A stretch of 64,000 nucleotides of DNA from Spirosoma aerolatum (GCF_002056795.1 NZ_CP020104.1:5341501-5405500), one strand, 5' to 3'. Positions 33,790 to 43,200 are shown, counted from the first letter of the stretch. Program-made: numbers and translations. The notes: generated by a model not told the origin, from the letters alone.

Positions 33790-34455
33790 ATGAATTTTGG
33801 CAATTATTATGCTGAGCTTTGGATTAGCAAAAGTACTTGGGCCCTTTTCACTGCTATAACTTTACTGTGTATCTTAGCTTTTTTTGCAAGCCAATATCTT
33901 CTAACTACAGATCAATTGTATTTTAACGAATTAGCTGAACAGCTAACGTTTAAGCAGATCCAACAGATAATAGATGATAGCCACAGACGCATCTGGTTAG
34001 CATATACAATATTCCCAATATTCAATCTCCTTAAATTTACGCTGGTAGCCTCCTGCTTAAGTCTAGGGTATTACTTCGGAACTAACCAATGGATATTTAA
34101 AGCGTTTTTTCGGGTGGCTATTCAGGCTGAAATGGTGCTGTTACTCCCTTCGGTTATTAAGCTGCTCTGGTTTTTGTTTGTCCAAACGGATTACAGTCTT
34201 ACCGACTTGCAGTTATTTTATCCGTTGAGTGTTCTGAGCCTGGTTGGTGCTGACTCGGTGGCTCCCTATCTGCTTTATCCGCTTCAACTCACCAACCTGT
34301 TCGAGTTAGCCTATTGGCTGGTGCTGGCTTATGGCGTTTCGCAGGTTATTGATATACCTATGCCTAAAGCCGTTGGTTTGGTAGCGGCTTCATACGGGTC
34401 GGGCCTACTGGTGTGGGTGGCGCTGGTTATGTTCTTAACGGTAAGTTTATTATGA
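33790..34455 (+). CDS. Polytopic membrane protein of the peptide-export locus
   Basis: A 221-residue protein with about five TM helices (near 20-40, 72-95, 105-135, 150-180 and 195-220) and few charged loops. I start it at the ATG at 33790 (MNFGNYYAELW) instead of an upstream TTG. The stop overlaps the next start as ATGA (34452-34455), so translation is coupled to the thioredoxin-fold gene. The layout recalls Yip1-like proteins, but I cannot assign a family. It may be an accessory for export, redox partner or immunity. Confidence 0.65.
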   Translation: MNFGNYYAELWISKSTWALFTAITLLCILAFFASQYLLTTDQLYFNELAEQLTFKQIQQIIDDSHRRIWLAYTIFPIFNLLKFTLVASCLSLGYYFGTNQWIFKAFFRVAIQAEMVLLLPSVIKLLWFLFVQTDYSLTDLQLFYPLSVLSLVGADSVAPYLLYPLQLTNLFELAYWLVLAYGVSQVIDIPMPKAVGLVAASYGSGLLVWVALVMFLTVSLL

Positions 34456-34961
34456 GAACCTATTTGAAATGGGGGTTGCCTTTGTTGGTACTGTCTGTGT
34501 TATCGTATCTGATTTGGGGATTTACCAACAAACTGAATCAGAAGCAGAAAACGGCAAAGCAGATTCAGACACTACCTACGTTTACGGCCTATGGATTGGA
34601 TAGTTCAGTCATTAACACAGTCGAATTAAGGAACCGTTCAACGGTGTTTATCTACTTCGATCCTGATTGCGAGCATTGCCAGCGTGAGGCTGATGAACTC
34701 CATAAACGAGCCACCCTACTGAACAATGCGCAAATTATCCTGCTTTCGTCGGCATCGTTGCCAGCCTTGAGAACTTTTGCCCAAATACACCAACTCACTA
34801 AACTTTCTAACGTACAGGTAGCCCACATTGACCGGAAGGCAGCCTACGAAACGTTTGGGTTTACTTCCATTCCCGATATACTGATCTATCATACAGACGG
34901 CTCATTGGCCAAACACTTCCGGGGCGAAACCAGCATAGAGGCTATCGCCCGTCATCTCTAA
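34452..34961 (+). CDS. Membrane-anchored thioredoxin-fold protein (CxxC)
   Basis: A 169-residue protein. One N-terminal TM helix (about 7-24) leads to a thioredoxin-like domain with FDPDCEHC (Cys73, Cys76; a CxxC active site) and a cis-Pro loop FTSIPDI. The fold should face the periplasm. It overlaps the preceding membrane-protein gene by 4 bp and lies in the same unit as a Cys-containing precursor peptide. A role in forming or reducing disulfides of the exported peptide is therefore plausible, but not shown. Confidence 0.85.
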   Translation: MRTYLKWGLPLLVLSVLSYLIWGFTNKLNQKQKTAKQIQTLPTFTAYGLDSSVINTVELRNRSTVFIYFDPDCEHCQREADELHKRATLLNNAQIILLSSASLPALRTFAQIHQLTKLSNVQVAHIDRKAAYETFGFTSIPDILIYHTDGSLAKHFRGETSIEAIARHL

Positions 34962-34986
34962 GTTTTCTACCACCCTTTATTCAACT

Positions 34987-35061
34987 ATGGAACAGATTCT
35001 ATCCGTTCTGCTCGCTTTGCTGTGGCTTTTGATTCAGTATTTCGCCCATCCTACCCTTTGA
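34987..35061 (+). CDS. 24-residue single-TM microprotein
   Basis: A 25-codon ORF: MEQILSVLLALLWLLIQYFA followed by HPTL. It is one hydrophobic helix with a single acidic residue at the N-terminus. It starts 25 bp after the thioredoxin-fold stop and ends one base before the exporter ATG (TGA at 35059-35061, ATG at 35063). This is typical operon packing and argues for real translation. It could be a small subunit or regulator of the exporter, or simply a translational coupler. I know of no named family. Confidence 0.5.
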   Translation: MEQILSVLLALLWLLIQYFAHPTL

Positions 35062-35062
35062 T

Positions 35063-37246
35063 ATGAAATCGCGTAAACATATTGAACGGACACTGGTCCG
35101 TCAGCAGGAACAGGCCGATTGTGGTGTAGCGTGTCTGGCATCAGTACTGGCCTACTATGGTGGACATAGCCGCCTGGAGCGGCTACGTGAATTGAGTGGC
35201 ACCGATCCACGGGGTACTACTTTGCTGGGCTTGTATCAGGCAGCTACACAATTGGGTATGGATGGGGAAGGGATGGAAGCCGAATCGGTGGAAAACCTTA
35301 AAACCGATGTCAGTGGCCCGGTTATTCTGCATGTCCTGATCGATAACGGTCCGATAGCCCAACGGTTACAGCACTATGTGGTTTGCTATGGCTGGAATGC
35401 TGTAGAACAGCACTTCGTGATTGGCGACCCGGCGCAGGGAATCAGGACCTATCGAGCCGAAGAATTAGAAACTCTCTGGTCTTCGCGTATACTCCTGACG
35501 TTATCCCCGAATGCTTCCTTTCACTACCAAGCTGATGAAAAAAAAGCCAAACGACGATGGCTCCTTAGCCTTATTCGCGATGATATCCCGTTACTAGCTA
35601 TCGCAACCGGGCTCGGCATTATTACTGCGGGGCTAGGGCTATCGACTGCTATTTTCTCCCAAAAACTGATCGACGAAATTTTACCCAAACACGATACCCA
35701 GCGACTGATACTAGGCCTGGTTTTATTAACCTTCCTGCTGGTGGCACGGGCAATAGTTGGTTATCTGCGTGGTTTTCTGCTGAACCGCCAAAGCCGGGAT
35801 TTTAATAACCGGATTATCAACCGTTTTTATGAAGCATTACTCTACCTGCCCAAGTCGTTTTTCGATAGCCGCAAAACGGGTGAACTCGTGGCTCGCCTGA
35901 ACGACACAGGGCGAATCCAGCGCAGTATTAGCTTTCTGACAGGTACAGTTGTGATTAACGCCTTAGTGGTACTGGTGTCGGCAGGCTATCTATTTACGTA
36001 TTCAGTCTGGGTGGGTCTGCTGGCGTTAGTGAGTATTCCATTATACGGCGGATTGGTTTGGTTGTATCATACTCGCATCATCCATAGTCAGCGCGAGGTT
36101 ATGGCAGCCTCAGCTCATACGGAAAGTAATTATGTGGATACCATTCAGGGCATCGATGTGATCAAGGCTACTAATCGGGAGTCGTTTTTCGGGGGTATTA
36201 CCCGCATTATTTACGGCCGTTTTCAGGATAAAGTGTATCAGCTTGGCCAGGTTAGTCTTCGCTTCAACCTGACGGCCGAGTTGATCAGTGCCTTGCTCAT
36301 TGCCGGATTAATTACGGCCACGTCGGTTCTGGTTGTACAGCACTCGTTGCAATTGGGCGAAATGATGGCGATTTTAACTCTAGCGGGCAGTATTCTACCT
36401 GCGGTCGCTAGTCTGGCCATGACAAACATTCAACTTCAGGAGGCCAACGTAACTTTTGAGCGGATGTATGAGTATGCCCACCTTACACCCGAGCGAAGCG
36501 CATCGGAACCCGACCCCTCATTTACCTTTTCGTCGCTGACGATCCAGCATCTGCACTTTCGGTTTCCGGGTCGTCCATTGCAGTTAGAAAACATCTCATT
36601 GACATTAAACAAAGGCGAGTTGATTGCTCTTCTGGGTGAAAGCGGTAGCGGCAAAAGTACATTCCTTCAGCTTATTCAGCGATTTTATACGCCCGAAGCA
36701 GGTCAGATTAGCCTGAATGGGGCGGATTGGCATAACGTCGATACGACAACCTGGCGACAAGCCATTGGTGTTGTTCCCCAACAGATCAAATTGTTTACAG
36801 GTACACTAGTGGACAATATCTGCCTTGGCAATACAGCCGAGGAAGCTGAGCAGTTGATTGATTTCTGCCAACAATACGGTTTCAACCGTTTTTTCGAGGC
36901 CTTTCCACAGGGGTATCTGACAAAGCTTGGCGAAGATGGTATTGCCATTTCGGGTGGGCAGCAACAACTGGTAGCCTTAGCCAGAGCTTTATACCGAAAG
37001 CCCCAACTCCTATTGCTCGACGAACCAACGGCCGCCATGGATCATCATACGGAACAATTTGTCGTAGATTTATTGGAGCAACTACGTCCGCAACTAGCTA
37101 TTCTGCTGATTACACACAAGCCAAGTATCGCTCAACTAGCCGATCAAGTTTACTTCTTACAGCAAGGCCATCTAAGTCCGGGCCATATCTATACACAATC
37201 AGAAACAACTCAAACCCTATTGTCTATGGATTCGTTGCTCCAATAG
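35063..37246 (+). CDS. Peptidase-C39 ABC exporter (PCAT), peptide processing and secretion
   Basis: A 727-residue peptidase-containing ABC transporter. The C39 protease domain (1-140) has Gln14, catalytic Cys20 in QADCGVAC, His104 in QHYVVCYG and Asp122 in GDPAQG. The TM domain (about 170-460) has six helices. The ATPase domain has Walker A GESGSGKST (525-533), signature ISGGQQQL (629), Walker B LLLLDEP (649-655) and His685. It should cut double-glycine leaders and export the mature peptide across the inner membrane. No HlyD-type adaptor or TolC gene is adjacent, so the outer-membrane step must come from elsewhere. Confidence 0.95.
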   Translation: MKSRKHIERTLVRQQEQADCGVACLASVLAYYGGHSRLERLRELSGTDPRGTTLLGLYQAATQLGMDGEGMEAESVENLKTDVSGPVILHVLIDNGPIAQRLQHYVVCYGWNAVEQHFVIGDPAQGIRTYRAEELETLWSSRILLTLSPNASFHYQADEKKAKRRWLLSLIRDDIPLLAIATGLGIITAGLGLSTAIFSQKLIDEILPKHDTQRLILGLVLLTFLLVARAIVGYLRGFLLNRQSRDFNNRIINRFYEALLYLPKSFFDSRKTGELVARLNDTGRIQRSISFLTGTVVINALVVLVSAGYLFTYSVWVGLLALVSIPLYGGLVWLYHTRIIHSQREVMAASAHTESNYVDTIQGIDVIKATNRESFFGGITRIIYGRFQDKVYQLGQVSLRFNLTAELISALLIAGLITATSVLVVQHSLQLGEMMAILTLAGSILPAVASLAMTNIQLQEANVTFERMYEYAHLTPERSASEPDPSFTFSSLTIQHLHFRFPGRPLQLENISLTLNKGELIALLGESGSGKSTFLQLIQRFYTPEAGQISLNGADWHNVDTTTWRQAIGVVPQQIKLFTGTLVDNICLGNTAEEAEQLIDFCQQYGFNRFFEAFPQGYLTKLGEDGIAISGGQQQLVALARALYRKPQLLLLDEPTAAMDHHTEQFVVDLLEQLRPQLAILLITHKPSIAQLADQVYFLQQGHLSPGHIYTQSETTQTLLSMDSLLQ

Positions 37247-37366
37247 AGTTAGAACCTTATCAAGCCCCATTCAAAAGCCCTGGTCATAACGTTCCTCAAC
37301 GAACGTTTAGAAGAAGCTAAACGTTTTCCAGATAACCGGCACGAAACTGAAAACGCAGTTTTTCCG

Positions 37367-37374
37367 TACCTTTG
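37367..37374 (+). promoter_or_regulatory. Candidate -7 box of ispG
   Basis: TACCTTTG matches TAnnTTTG and lies 29 bp before the ATG at 37404. It overlaps the GTG at 37374, which argues against that codon as the start. No good -33 TTG is present. Confidence 0.35.
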
Positions 37375-37403
37375 TGTGGTCAAACGGCGCTGCCGCTATC
37401 TGT

Positions 37404-39419
37404 ATGCTCGACTCGTTGATTACCCCTTCACAATCAGCCATTTTATCAGGTTCACCTGTTCTCTATACTCCTTCCCTGACGCAGTACATCCGCCGGAAAA
37501 CGATTACGGTCAACATTGGCGATGTACCAATGGGCTCCGATTATCCGATTCGGGTTCAGTCGATGACAACGGTCGATACGATGGATACGCTCGGTTCGGT
37601 AGAGCAGACCATCCGGATGATTGAAGCTGGTTGCGAGTATGTGCGCATCACAGCTCCCAGTGTAAAAGAAGCACAGAATCTGGAGAACATTCGCAAAGAA
37701 CTTCGGGCGCGGGGGTATACCACTCCGCTCGTTGCTGACATTCATTTTACACCCAATGCAGCCGAACTGGCCGCACGTATTGTTGAGAAAGTTCGCATCA
37801 ATCCGGGCAACTATGCAGACCGCAAACGCTTTGAGTTTATCGAGTATACCGATGCGGCTTATGCATCGGAACTAGAGCGGATTCGGGATAAATTTCTGCC
37901 GTTGGTACGCATCTGTAAGGAATATGGCACCGCTATGCGGATCGGTACCAATCACGGTTCGCTTTCCGACCGGATTCTGAGTCGATATGGCGATACGCCC
38001 GTTGGTATGGTGGAATCGGCGCTGGAGTTTCTACGAATTTGTGAGGACGAAAATTATTACAACATCGTCCTGTCGATGAAATCCAGCAACCCGCAGGTGA
38101 TGGTGCAAGCGTATCGTTTACTTGTTCAACGCCTGGATGAGGAAGGGCTCAAAGCGTATCCGCTCCACCTCGGCGTAACCGAAGCTGGCGAAGCTGAAGA
38201 TGGCCGCATCAAATCGGCACTGGGGATTGGCACCTTACTGGAAGATGGCATTGGCGATACCGTTCGGGTATCCCTTACCGAAGAACCCGAACGTGAAGCG
38301 CCCGTTGCTCAGGCCCTGATTGATCGGTACACGCATCGAGCCGCCCAGAGCAAGCCAATTCCTGCCATTACCAGCTATCCGATCAATCCATTTCAATATA
38401 TGCGTCGAGCTACGCATGAGGTCGCTAATTTTGGCGGTCAGAATGTACCACGGGTCATTGCTGATTTTAGCCAGATTCCCGTCCGTCAACATGATGATCT
38501 CAAACCCATCGGTCACTTTTACCTACCCGAACCCGATAAGTGGCGGATGAACGACCTGGGTGCCGACTATATCTATACCGGATCGCAGCCTGCAGCGTTC
38601 ATGCTGCCGAATGGGTTGAAACAGATTGTAGACTATACCATCTGGCAAACGGTTACGGATCAGATCAATGCGTTCCCTCTGCTCACAGCCAGTGAGTATC
38701 TACAGGCTCAAGTAGCGCAAGCCCCTTTACAGGGACGTCTGAATTTCGTCCGGCTTTCGCTTGCGGAATTGTCCCCCAAATTGCTGGCTATGCTGAGCAA
38801 CGATCAAACGGCTGTGCTCGTCATCACAACCGACAATGCCCATGCAATGCCCGAACTACGTCGGTTGTTTGTGGAATTGATTAACCAGGGTATTACTCTT
38901 CCTATAGTTGTTCAACGTAGCTATTCAGCTATTCCTTCTGAAGATATTCCATTGTATGCCGCTACCGATGTAGGTGGTTTGCTGATCGATGGGCTAGGAG
39001 ATGGTGTTATGCTATCGCCTGTTAAGCAGCCCCAACCAGAGCAGTTAAAAACACTTAACAACCTGTCATTTGGCATTTTGCAGGCAGCCCGGACACGTAT
39101 TACCAAAACCGAGTACATCTCCTGCCCTTCCTGCGGCCGTACACTGTTCGACTTACAGGAAACGACAGCCATGATCCGGCAACGTACCGACCACCTAAAA
39201 GGGGTTAAGATTGGTATTATGGGTTGCATTGTGAATGGCCCCGGCGAGATGGCCGATGCTGATTATGGCTATGTTGGGATCGGTCGCGACAAAATCTCCC
39301 TTTACCGAGGTCAGCAGGTTATTAAGAAATCGGTACCTGCCGATCGGGCGGTCGATGAGCTTATCGAACTGATTCGGGAAGACAACCGCTGGATTGAACC
39401 AAGCCTGGTTAACGAATAA
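37404..39419 (+). CDS. ispG: 4-hydroxy-3-methylbut-2-en-1-yl diphosphate synthase, long form
   Basis: A 671-residue iron-sulfur enzyme of the MEP isoprenoid pathway. The N-terminal TIM barrel (about 20-290) holds IRVQSMTTVDTMDT, LVADIHF and VRINPGN. A domain of about 250 residues is inserted before the C-terminal [4Fe-4S] domain, which has CPSCGRTLFDLQ and GIMGCIVNGPGEMADADYG. This long three-domain form is normal in Bacteroidota, Chlamydiae and plants, unlike the 370-residue E. coli form. The start at 37404 is preferred over a GTG at 37374 that sits in the likely promoter. Confidence 0.95.
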   Translation: MLDSLITPSQSAILSGSPVLYTPSLTQYIRRKTITVNIGDVPMGSDYPIRVQSMTTVDTMDTLGSVEQTIRMIEAGCEYVRITAPSVKEAQNLENIRKELRARGYTTPLVADIHFTPNAAELAARIVEKVRINPGNYADRKRFEFIEYTDAAYASELERIRDKFLPLVRICKEYGTAMRIGTNHGSLSDRILSRYGDTPVGMVESALEFLRICEDENYYNIVLSMKSSNPQVMVQAYRLLVQRLDEEGLKAYPLHLGVTEAGEAEDGRIKSALGIGTLLEDGIGDTVRVSLTEEPEREAPVAQALIDRYTHRAAQSKPIPAITSYPINPFQYMRRATHEVANFGGQNVPRVIADFSQIPVRQHDDLKPIGHFYLPEPDKWRMNDLGADYIYTGSQPAAFMLPNGLKQIVDYTIWQTVTDQINAFPLLTASEYLQAQVAQAPLQGRLNFVRLSLAELSPKLLAMLSNDQTAVLVITTDNAHAMPELRRLFVELINQGITLPIVVQRSYSAIPSEDIPLYAATDVGGLLIDGLGDGVMLSPVKQPQPEQLKTLNNLSFGILQAARTRITKTEYISCPSCGRTLFDLQETTAMIRQRTDHLKGVKIGIMGCIVNGPGEMADADYGYVGIGRDKISLYRGQQVIKKSVPADRAVDELIELIREDNRWIEPSLVNE

Positions 39420-39454
39420 TGAAAAATGTAGGATGAATAATCGGACTTGCGGTA

Positions 39455-39724
39455 ATGTTTAAGTCTTTAGGATTGTTATCCGGTGAGGAACTCGCATTAT
39501 CCGTTTTTCTTTGTACAGCATACATTGACACTCTCGTGAACAGACTCCTTAATTATCTGAAAATTGGGCCGGTCTTTGCCTATTTCATACGGGTATTCCG
39601 CAAGCCTGATCCAAACCAGCCTACCAGCGTAAACCTGCGGATGATGCACGGCATCAATCGAATTTCGATTGTAATGTTTTTGATCGCCATTATCGTGTAC
39701 TCAGTTCGTCACTGCACCCGATGA
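39455..39724 (+). CDS. Small single-TM protein (DUF6728-like)
   Basis: Up to 89 residues. The conserved-looking part is NRLLNYLKIGPVFAYFIRVF, then NLRMMHGINRISIVMFLIAI with a TM helix. I recall small Cytophagales proteins of this type as DUF6728, usually about 60 residues, so the true start may be the GTG at 39536. The stop overlaps the MmcQ/YjbR start as ATGA (39721-39724), which shows coupled translation. The function is unknown. Confidence 0.65.
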   Translation: MFKSLGLLSGEELALSVFLCTAYIDTLVNRLLNYLKIGPVFAYFIRVFRKPDPNQPTSVNLRMMHGINRISIVMFLIAIIVYSVRHCTR

Positions 39725-40071
39725 ATATCGAAACCATACGCGACTACTGTATTGCCAAACCAGGTGTTACCGAATCATTTCCATTTGGTGGTGATGCGCT
39801 CGTTTTTAAGGTAGGCGGCAAAATGTTTGCCCTGTTGGCAACCGAAAGTCAGCCCACGACAATCAACTTAAAATGTGACCCGGAACGGGCCGTACAGCTT
39901 CGGGATGAGCATCCGGCCGTAGCGCCAGGGTATCACATGAATAAGTCACACTGGAATACAATAACCGTCAACGGAACGGTTCGAACAGCCGAGCTTCAGG
40001 AGTGGATCGATCACTCCTACGAACTCGTTCGCAAAAGTTTACCCAAAGCCATTCAGGCCGGATTAAACTGA
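39721..40071 (+). CDS. MmcQ/YjbR-family protein
   Basis: A 116-residue protein with the family pattern: MNIETIRDYCIAKPGVTESF, FGGDALVFKVGGKMFALL, NLKCDPERAVQLR, APGYHMNKSHWNTI and a C-terminal helix YELVRKSLPK. YjbR has a double-wing, CyaY-like DNA-binding fold, but its cell role is not established. It is translated in tandem with the small membrane protein upstream. Confidence 0.9.
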   Translation: MNIETIRDYCIAKPGVTESFPFGGDALVFKVGGKMFALLATESQPTTINLKCDPERAVQLRDEHPAVAPGYHMNKSHWNTITVNGTVRTAELQEWIDHSYELVRKSLPKAIQAGLN

Positions 40072-40136
40072 ATGGGTTGCTTGTTCAATAGGCCCTGAAC
40101 CGCTAAATTCGCAGGATTAGGAAAACCAGAAGAGAT

Positions 40137-40691
40137 ATGGAAGTTACCCTGTTATGTCTGCTTTTTGGAATTTATCTGACCATCCGGTATTTCCTGGTTG
40201 ACCACGACACTGTCTCTGATAAAGACCTGAAACGGTTTCGAAGAGGCATCGATCTGGTTCAGCAGCGCAATATTTCGGAAGCCTACTCTTACTTCGACAA
40301 CGCCGTTCGGCAATACCCCAAATCAGCCATTGCGTATGCATATCGGGGTAAGTGTCAGCTTGTTCAGCAAAATTACTACTCGGCCATCTACGACCTAACC
40401 GAAGCCATCAGCCGGGATAATACCCTGGCCGAATGTTACCTGGATCGGGGCATAGCTTATTACCACACGGCTGAATTTCAGCTAGCGTTCCGGGAGTTCG
40501 ACAAAGCCGTATGGCATTACCACGATGAGCAACCGGATGCCTATCGCTGGCGAGCATTAGCCCGGATTCAGCTTCGGCAGCTTCCCCAGGCCGAAAACGA
40601 CCTGCGTCGGGCGGTCGTGCTGGGCGATGAAAACTCATTCCATTTGCTCCTTCAACCACCGTTTACACGGCCTATTTATCAGGGAAAATAA
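40137..40691 (+). CDS. TPR-repeat protein with N-terminal anchor
   Basis: A 184-residue protein. A short hydrophobic N-terminus (VTLLCLLFGIYLTIRYFL) anchors it. About four tetratricopeptide repeats follow from residue 40 (AYSYFDNAVRQYPKSAIAYAYRGKCQ, in two pieces; AIYDLTEAISRDNTLAECYL; AFREFDKAV). These form a protein-binding scaffold. The partner is unknown, and no neighbour points to a process. Confidence 0.8.
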   Translation: MEVTLLCLLFGIYLTIRYFLVDHDTVSDKDLKRFRRGIDLVQQRNISEAYSYFDNAVRQYPKSAIAYAYRGKCQLVQQNYYSAIYDLTEAISRDNTLAECYLDRGIAYYHTAEFQLAFREFDKAVWHYHDEQPDAYRWRALARIQLRQLPQAENDLRRAVVLGDENSFHLLLQPPFTRPIYQGK

Positions 40692-40699
40692 GAATAAAA

Positions 40700-40783
40700 C
40701 GCAGATTGTTATGATGCCAGGCCGAGGCTTCGGCTATGACTGGTTAAGATCTGTGTAAATCATATGAATCATACCAATCTGCG
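40700..40783. terminator. Inverted repeat between convergent TPR and TonB-receptor genes
   Basis: CGCAGATTG (40700-40708) pairs with 40775-40783, and TATGAT (about 40710-40715) with 40768-40773. An inner GCCGA/TCGGC hairpin lies at 40721-40734. It starts 9 bp after the plus-strand stop and ends 9 bp before the minus-strand stop, so it can stop both transcripts. Confidence 0.6.
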
Positions 40784-40791
40784 GCCTGTTC

Positions 40792-43200
40792 TCAATTCTG
40801 CGGCTGAGCATCGATGTTGAACATATTTACTCGCTCTTCCTTTTTGCGCAGGCCAAAGTTATACCGCAACGTCAATCCAAATCGACGGGTATCGTTTCGA
40901 CGTAATCCATTGGCGGACACAGTCCCTTGCTGAAGGGTAAAGTCGTAAAAATTCGTAAAAAAGATGTCGTTCGCTGTCAGAGTCACCATCAGTTTATCCT
41001 GCACAAATTTCCGGTTCAAGCTCAGGTTCAGCGCCCCGAAATTACTCAACTCATAAAATTGAAGTTGCCCTTTCGTGCGAAAAAACCCATTTAGGGTTAA
41101 GGTAGAGCGGGTATCGATTTTAAGTGAATGATAGGTAAAAAATGACCAGCTTCCTCGCTTAAAGTTTAGCGGACGATTTTCATACACACCCGAATACTCG
41201 TTGTAATTGTACTGCGCTCCCACTACGAAGAAATACCGCTTGATGGGCGGAATACCAGCTAATACCCGGAAATACGTCTCTTTATTCGTACCCAGATTGT
41301 CGTATGTGCGATACGCAACACTCCGATTAACGGGGTCCTGATACACCACATTCGTAAAAATATCACGAGTATTGTTCTGCCCGATGGCAAACAAAGGCCG
41401 ATCTTCTACGCTGATGTTTATCTCATAGTTTTCGGTGAATTGGGGGCGCAGCGCCGGATTACCCCGGTCGTACAGGTATTGATCGACATAACGGGCTGCG
41501 GGATTCAGGTAATCGTAGGCCGGACGGGTAATCGATCGACGATACACCAGATAGCTTCGTAGTTCATATCCGGCTATTTTAGCGACCCGACGACTCAGGT
41601 ATACATATGGGAACAAATCGGTCCGGCTTAGTTTAAACGACGTATCCGTCGGGATTCGCTGATGCCCATTCATATTCGTGTTCTCCAACCGAAGGCCTGC
41701 TTTCAACAGGAATGGTCCGACTGTTTTGGACGCCTGCGCATAGGCCGCATTGATATTTTCCCGATACTCAAAGGCATTCGTCCGGCTAACGGTTGGCTGC
41801 CGCTGATTCGCGATCACCGTAAAATAATCCTGCTGGCTGGTAAATTGCTGCCAGGTCAGTTTGGCTCCAGTTTCAACCGTAATTGTTTTGGTGAGCTTAT
41901 ATTTCAGATCGGTTTGCAGGGCAATCAATTGGCGTTGCGAATCAAAGTTACCATCGCCACGCGTCTCCGGGCGTTCGGGCAGCAGGTACTGCGTTGAGAA
42001 TACCTGTTCGCTCCGATTACCCGTATAGTTGTACGATACATCAGTAATCCATTCAGAACCCAGCGTATCGATTTTATATTTCAGGTTCGCTCCCTGACTA
42101 ATCGAAAGCATCCGATTGGAGCCATCCGTCAGATTCAAATTATCCGACACCAACCGGTTGAGACTAAGCTGGCTGATCTGATTCCGATTGACAGCCGATG
42201 ACGACGACTGATTCCAGGAAAAGCGACCATCCAGACTTATATCCCATTTCCGGGAAAGCTCAAGTCCTAATCCATACCCGGTGTAAAAAACATGAGCCGG
42301 GTACGTTGTATACGCGTCCTGCCGCAAAATAGAATCGGGCGAAAACGCTCGATTCGTCAGAATCTGCTCATACGAATCCCGGTGGGTATAATTCAGATTC
42401 AAATAGGATGTCCGTTTGCCCCGGCTATTGTTCAGATTCAACCCAACAAACTGATTACCAAATCGTCCCTGGTTAAAACCCGCGTTGGCGGACCCGGTCA
42501 TCCCAAGGCTAATTCCTTTCTTCAGGACAATATTCACAACCCCACCACTACTACTGGCATCATATCGCGCCGAAGGGGTTCGAAGAATCTCCATACGTGC
42601 TATGCTATTCGGCGGCAGGCTTTTCAAAATAGAAGCTATATCGGCGGCACTCATTTTCTGTTCCCGCCCATTGATGTAAATCGTAGCGGGGGTTGTACTG
42701 CTCAGATACACGTTTCCATCCGGGTCCAGAAAAAGCCCCGGCGTCTTTTCCAGTAATTCGTAAGCGCTGGTACTTGTAGCCGCTACAGGCTCCGGGTCAA
42801 CAATCATCTTATCGTCTTCCTGCCGCACCAGAGGTTTAGCAGCCGTTACCGACACAGCCCCTAGTTGTACATTGTCGGGTGTCATTACCAAAGTCAATAA
42901 CGGCTGTGTTGAGGCTAGTAAAGGCTCTTTTCGAAGCGGCTTATACCCCACCGAAGTCACCAGAAGCCGGTAGGAATGGCCAGGCGCCAAGGTAAACGTA
43001 GCCCGGCCTGCCGTATCACTCAGCACATACAGCTTACGGGTCGTATCGGCTCGGTCGGTCAGTTGTAGGGTTGCCCCAATAACCGCCTGTTGATTGGCTT
43101 CCTGGATACGAATGCGAAGTGGATTAGGCTGGGCAAAAAGTAGAGATGATCTACTTAGCGTAAGAAAAAAGCAGAACAAGATGGTGTAGAAACGAATCAT
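40792..43200 (-). CDS. TonB-dependent receptor (outer-membrane beta-barrel family)
   Basis: An 802-residue protein: signal peptide, carboxypeptidase-regulatory-like domain (about 28-110; ANQQAVIGATLQLTD), plug (about 125-230; TATIYINGREQKMSA, IARMEILRTPSARYDA) and a barrel with the SGGVVNIVLKKG entry. The C-terminal strand is RFGLTLRYNFGL followed by a polar tail (RKKEERVNMFNID). It fits the Bacteroidota group of TonB receptors without a SusD partner. The ligand is unknown. A TACTTTTG -7-like box stands at 43227-43220 on the minus strand. Confidence 0.92.
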   Translation of the reverse strand: MIRFYTILFCFFLTLSRSSLLFAQPNPLRIRIQEANQQAVIGATLQLTDRADTTRKLYVLSDTAGRATFTLAPGHSYRLLVTSVGYKPLRKEPLLASTQPLLTLVMTPDNVQLGAVSVTAAKPLVRQEDDKMIVDPEPVAATSTSAYELLEKTPGLFLDPDGNVYLSSTTPATIYINGREQKMSAADIASILKSLPPNSIARMEILRTPSARYDASSSGGVVNIVLKKGISLGMTGSANAGFNQGRFGNQFVGLNLNNSRGKRTSYLNLNYTHRDSYEQILTNRAFSPDSILRQDAYTTYPAHVFYTGYGLGLELSRKWDISLDGRFSWNQSSSSAVNRNQISQLSLNRLVSDNLNLTDGSNRMLSISQGANLKYKIDTLGSEWITDVSYNYTGNRSEQVFSTQYLLPERPETRGDGNFDSQRQLIALQTDLKYKLTKTITVETGAKLTWQQFTSQQDYFTVIANQRQPTVSRTNAFEYRENINAAYAQASKTVGPFLLKAGLRLENTNMNGHQRIPTDTSFKLSRTDLFPYVYLSRRVAKIAGYELRSYLVYRRSITRPAYDYLNPAARYVDQYLYDRGNPALRPQFTENYEINISVEDRPLFAIGQNNTRDIFTNVVYQDPVNRSVAYRTYDNLGTNKETYFRVLAGIPPIKRYFFVVGAQYNYNEYSGVYENRPLNFKRGSWSFFTYHSLKIDTRSTLTLNGFFRTKGQLQFYELSNFGALNLSLNRKFVQDKLMVTLTANDIFFTNFYDFTLQQGTVSANGLRRNDTRRFGLTLRYNFGLRKKEERVNMFNIDAQPQN

